A stretch of 64,000 nt of DNA, taken from positions 81,163 through 145,162 of the forward strand of contig NZ_CAJKOX010000006.1 in the NCBI RefSeq assembly GCF_905201705.1, written 5' to 3'. The notes under the pieces are model-generated. The model worked only from the letters and a program-made list of their open reading frames with translations, had not been told where the DNA came from and did no database searches. Positions 61,712 through 64,000 of the stretch are shown here, one piece after another (within the stretch, counting starts at the first letter, position 1; each line of letters starts with the position of its first letter). A program made the position numbers and the translations under genes. The stretch is from an uncultured Marvinbryantia sp. GTDB taxonomy: Bacteria; Bacillota; Clostridia; Lachnospirales; Lachnospiraceae.

Positions 61712-61740
61712 TTGCAAATCTTGAACAAATCCTTTATACT
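61712..61740 (+). promoter_or_regulatory. Promoter of the AraC-family gene
   Basis: TTGCAA (61712-61717) and TATACT (61735-61740), spacer 17 bp. The kduI side has only a weak TATAAC near 61660, as expected for an activator-dependent promoter. Confidence 0.65.
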
Positions 61741-61769
61741 GAAAGAAAAGAAGTGAAGGGGATGTGATC

Positions 61770-62636
61770 TTGAAGATATTTACTTCCTGCCGGGACGCCA
61801 TTGATGCGTGTATCGAAACGCAGTCTTTCGCCCTTGCGCACCTGTACAGCGACGAAAAACCGATGAATATGCATATCCACAACAGCTACGAGCTGTATTT
61901 TTCCATTTCCGGCGGTCGTCAGTTTCTCATCGACAATCGCTTTTACACCATACAGCCCGGCGACCTGTTTTTCATCAATCAGTATGAGAGCCACCATCTC
62001 ACGCAGATCGACAGCCAGATCCACGAACGCATTGTATTCTCCATCTACCCGGACTATCTGAAAGCTTTAAGCTCGCCGGAGACTGACCTTGACTTTTGCT
62101 TTTCCTATCGGGCAGAAAATCCCGGTCATCGGATCTCCCTCTCGGATGAGGAACAGAAGCGCTTTCTCTATTACGTCCACAAGCTTTCCTCCATCCAGGG
62201 GTATGGCGCCGATCTGCTGGAAAAAGCGGTTTTTCTGGAGCTGATGGTCTATCTGAACCAGTGCTTTTCCTATTATACCGGGCAGACAATAAGCCCCGAA
62301 AAAACAGAAGGCTACCACGCGCAGGTGGACGAAATCCTCGCCTACATCCACCAGAATATCGGTCAGACGCTGACGATCGACACGCTCGCCGGGCATTTTT
62401 TCCTCAGCCCATCCTATCTGTGCCGGATCTTCAAATCGACTACCGGAACGACCATCAACAAATACATCACCGCAAAGCGCATCGCCCTGGCAAAATCGCT
62501 TCTGATGGAAGGGCACACCGTCAACGAGACGGCAGAGCTCTGCGGCTTCAATGATTACAGCAATTTCCTGAAGGCCTTCACAAGGGCCGTGGGAATCTCA
62601 CCGAAAAAATATGCCGGCTTTACCGGGCTGCGTTAA
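61770..62636 (+). CDS. AraC-family transcriptional regulator of the kdu genes
   Basis: A 288-residue regulator. The N-terminal cupin-like sensing domain holds MHIHNSYELYFSISGGRQFLIDNR; the C-terminal HTH pair is from about residue 190: LTIDTLAGHFFLSPSYLCRIFKSTTG and VNETAELCGFNDYSNFLKAFTRAVGISPKKY. The start is TTG 61770, eight bases after AGGGG; GTG 61764 is too close. Divergent position implies it controls kduI-kduD, likely by a pectin-derived ligand. Confidence 0.88.
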   Translation: MKIFTSCRDAIDACIETQSFALAHLYSDEKPMNMHIHNSYELYFSISGGRQFLIDNRFYTIQPGDLFFINQYESHHLTQIDSQIHERIVFSIYPDYLKALSSPETDLDFCFSYRAENPGHRISLSDEEQKRFLYYVHKLSSIQGYGADLLEKAVFLELMVYLNQCFSYYTGQTISPEKTEGYHAQVDEILAYIHQNIGQTLTIDTLAGHFFLSPSYLCRIFKSTTGTTINKYITAKRIALAKSLLMEGHTVNETAELCGFNDYSNFLKAFTRAVGISPKKYAGFTGLR

Positions 62637-62721
62637 GCGCCCGGGAGCTCTGTCGGTTTAAAATTTCTTCGTCTTGTTGACAACACGTGGACATCCTGTA
62701 ACCGTCAACTTTTTCTTGCTG

Positions 62722-62967
62722 CTATACACAGCTTTCCGCTTTCTGCTCCTCGAAATAACGGTCTGCAATATAGCCGGCAGATTCCGCCCACAAAGTATTT
62801 TCTGTATTCTGCAGAGCTTTATACGTCTTAGAATGATAAAACGCAACAGTTGCATCTGGAAAATTCATTCCAGTCTCCTTCTGGATAATATCAATTACAT
62901 CACGAATCTGGATACACATGTTCATAGTAATATCTCTTCCATTAAAGAAATACTTTCCTTCAGCCAT
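62722..62967 (-). CDS. Small DUF3791-like protein (81 aa)
   Basis: A small soluble protein with an N-terminal GKYFFNGRDIT, IQIRDVIDIIQKETGMNF, and a C-terminal FYHSKTYKALQNTENTLWAESAGYI, a pattern I know from small proteins beside DUF3990 genes. AAAGGAGGTTACTC precedes ATG 62967, which overlaps the end of the upstream gene by 8 bp, so the two are translationally coupled. Possible antitoxin or accessory of the neighbour; not shown. Confidence 0.65.
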   Translation of the reverse strand: MAEGKYFFNGRDITMNMCIQIRDVIDIIQKETGMNFPDATVAFYHSKTYKALQNTENTLWAESAGYIADRYFEEQKAESCV

Positions 62968-63655
62968 GAGTAACCTCCTTTCGACACTCAAACTGTAATC
63001 GTTTCAAAGCCAGCGGCGTATGAAAAGATACTTGATTGTTTACTTTATTATACCGCAATCGTTCGACAGCCTCATCTCCCTTTAAAATACCCGCCATATA
63101 AAGCTGAACGGTTTCCATTGTATTATCATCCGCCACAGGTCCGATCACAACGTCATAAGAATGCTGAATTCCTCCTTTTATGCGGTTACACTTGATAAAT
63201 TCCAGCCATTCCATATCCAATGCATTAAAATGCTTTATCTTCAGATCATCCGTCTGGTGAAAAACATATTGATATACATATTCCCCACCGGAGAAATTCC
63301 GCATATACAAACGATGTGCCCACTCCTGTGCCTGCTTCTCCAGTATCGTACAGTAGAACCCACGCCCAAAATCCCTGCGATTATGTGATTTTGACAAGTC
63401 AATGTGTTCAAAAGCAATATTCGTTCCGTGATATAGAACTAAAACGGATGATTTTTGAGCCATAATATCCTCAACGTACTTAACCGTTTCACTATAATCC
63501 AGTTGGTGCAGATATTCGTGCTGCAATATTATCTTTTCAAACACCTGATACTTATGAAATAAATCAACAGCATCGTTTTCAGACAGATGATGCAACCTGG
63601 CATAATCTTCAAGTACGCAAATCGACAGTATTTCCACATCAGATTGAATACTCAT
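62960..63655 (-). CDS. DUF3791-DUF3990 fusion protein, ADP-ribosyltransferase-like
   Basis: A 231-residue protein. Residues 1 to about 70 resemble DUF3791 (ISICVLEDYARLHHLSENDAVDLF, EYLHQLDYSETVKYVEDIM). From about 72 it resembles DUF3990: VLYHGTNIAFEHIDLSKS and RRDFGRGFYCTILEKQAQEWAHR. YHGT followed by GRGFY resembles the NAD-binding motifs of ADP-ribosyltransferase folds such as KptA and PARP. GGAGGTAAGTCACT precedes ATG 63655. Forms a two-gene unit with the small gene downstream. Activity unproven. Confidence 0.75.
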   Translation of the reverse strand: MSIQSDVEILSICVLEDYARLHHLSENDAVDLFHKYQVFEKIILQHEYLHQLDYSETVKYVEDIMAQKSSVLVLYHGTNIAFEHIDLSKSHNRRDFGRGFYCTILEKQAQEWAHRLYMRNFSGGEYVYQYVFHQTDDLKIKHFNALDMEWLEFIKCNRIKGGIQHSYDVVIGPVADDNTMETVQLYMAGILKGDEAVERLRYNKVNNQVSFHTPLALKRLQFECRKEVTHG

Positions 63656-63777
63656 AGTGACTTACCTCCGTAAATGTAATTTTATTATATCAGAAATCTT
63701 CCTTTCATCCAATAGGGAAAATCCATCTCTGCCTTTCTGTCTCACATGATTTTTGTATCTACGAATTTTCGAAAAAA

Positions 63778-63822
63778 CCTACAGGACCTGCCACCGGCAG
63801 CTTCCTTCGGATGCATGGCAAC
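63778..63822 (+). repeat. Dispersed 45-bp repeat with internal palindrome (copy 2)
   Basis: 43 of 45 positions match 13720-13764. Here it stands in intergenic DNA, 6 bp before a terminator hairpin. A shorter ATGCATGGCAAC match is at 296-307, also between terminators. Confidence 0.8.
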
Positions 63823-63828
63823 AAAAAA

Positions 63829-63859
63829 GACCATTTAGAACGTATCATTCTAAATGGCC
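63829..63859 (-). terminator. Intrinsic terminator of a gene to the right
   Basis: GACCATTTAGAA and TTCTAAATGGCC form a stem (one G-U type end), 7-nt loop; the minus strand then reads six T. Confidence 0.75.
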
Positions 63860-63938
63860 CTATGTTTTTTTTAGCCAGGAACACAAGGTTCCTCGTAATT
63901 TTCTCCTTGTCGCATTCGGAACAAAAAATTCCTATTTT

Positions 63939-64000
63939 TCAATCTGCCTTTCTTTTGTTTTTTCCTGCCGCGCAGATCAGCAGAACCATTACCGAGCCTC
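63939..64000 (-). CDS. C-terminal end of an unidentified protein (runs off the right edge)
   Basis: One minus-strand frame ends in a hydrophobic stretch (GSVMVLLICAAG) and KNKRKAD before TGA at 63939-63941, as the C terminus of a membrane protein would. The terminator 80 bp downstream supports a gene ending here. The frame is short and other frames are open too, so the call is weak. Confidence 0.35.
   Translation of the reverse strand, partial: GSVMVLLICAAGKNKRKAD

Overview
The window reads as chromosome from a low-to-medium GC Gram-positive anaerobe of the class Clostridia, most likely Lachnospiraceae. The basis is the gene content (SpoIID/LytB and SleB-type sporulation or cell-wall proteins, T-box leaders, ATP-type PEP carboxykinase, gut sugar-acid and deoxysugar catabolism), strong AGGAGG ribosome binding sites and the protein style. 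This is inference from content, not a database match. I see no phage, insertion sequence, rRNA operon or CRISPR array.

Layout. 1-3.3 kb: the 5' end of homoserine dehydrogenase, small membrane and hypothetical proteins, an XRE regulator with repeated operator half-sites, a TetR regulator and a degenerate radical SAM-like protein. 3.5-7.1 kb: an intact radical SAM enzyme, an SRAP (abasic-site repair) protein with a DUF1653 repeat protein, and a low-molecular-weight phosphatase. 7.2-11.1 kb: pckA, a compact Fst/par-like type I toxin-antitoxin locus, queA and a histidine phosphatase. 11.2-16.2 kb: pheST behind a T-box, and a YihY-family membrane protein. 16.2-21.5 kb: an FbpABC-like ABC importer and a SpoIID/LytB protein. 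21.6-30.8 kb: galM, a probable 6S RNA, citrate synthase, thrC, fructokinase, a SleB-type hydrolase, and leuA behind a leucine T-box and tRNA-Pro. 31-42.6 kb: a repeat-rich surface protein, leuCD, a frameshifted beta-lactamase-like wall-binding protein, ilvC and ilvN, a CBS protein, a C39-like peptidase, DegV and an MFS transporter. 42.7-51.9 kb: a sugar ABC importer operon with a class I amidotransferase, and an amino-acid ABC importer with a cytidylate kinase-like gene. 52-57.6 kb: an AAA-ATPase/DUF1703 protein and a rhamnose operon. 57.8-64 kb: glmS, the kduI-kduD operon with a divergent AraC regulator, and a DUF3990/DUF3791 gene pair.

The genes join into a few systems. Branched-chain amino acid synthesis is spread over leuA, leuCD, ilvN and ilvC. 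Pectin or uronate and rhamnose breakdown (kduI/kduD, rhaB/isomerase/rhaD) suits a plant-polysaccharide degrader. Three ABC importers supply iron- or phosphonate-like, sugar and amino-acid substrates.

The most notable item is the type I toxin-antitoxin locus at about 9.1-9.4 kb. It has a 28-residue membrane peptide, a convergent RNA of about 70 nt, 32-bp direct repeats, a shared bidirectional terminator and a hairpin that hides the Shine-Dalgarno sequence. Next in interest are the DUF3791/DUF3990 pair, a cluster-less radical SAM paralogue beside the active enzyme, and a rhamnose operon whose isomerase is of the fucose/arabinose isomerase type.
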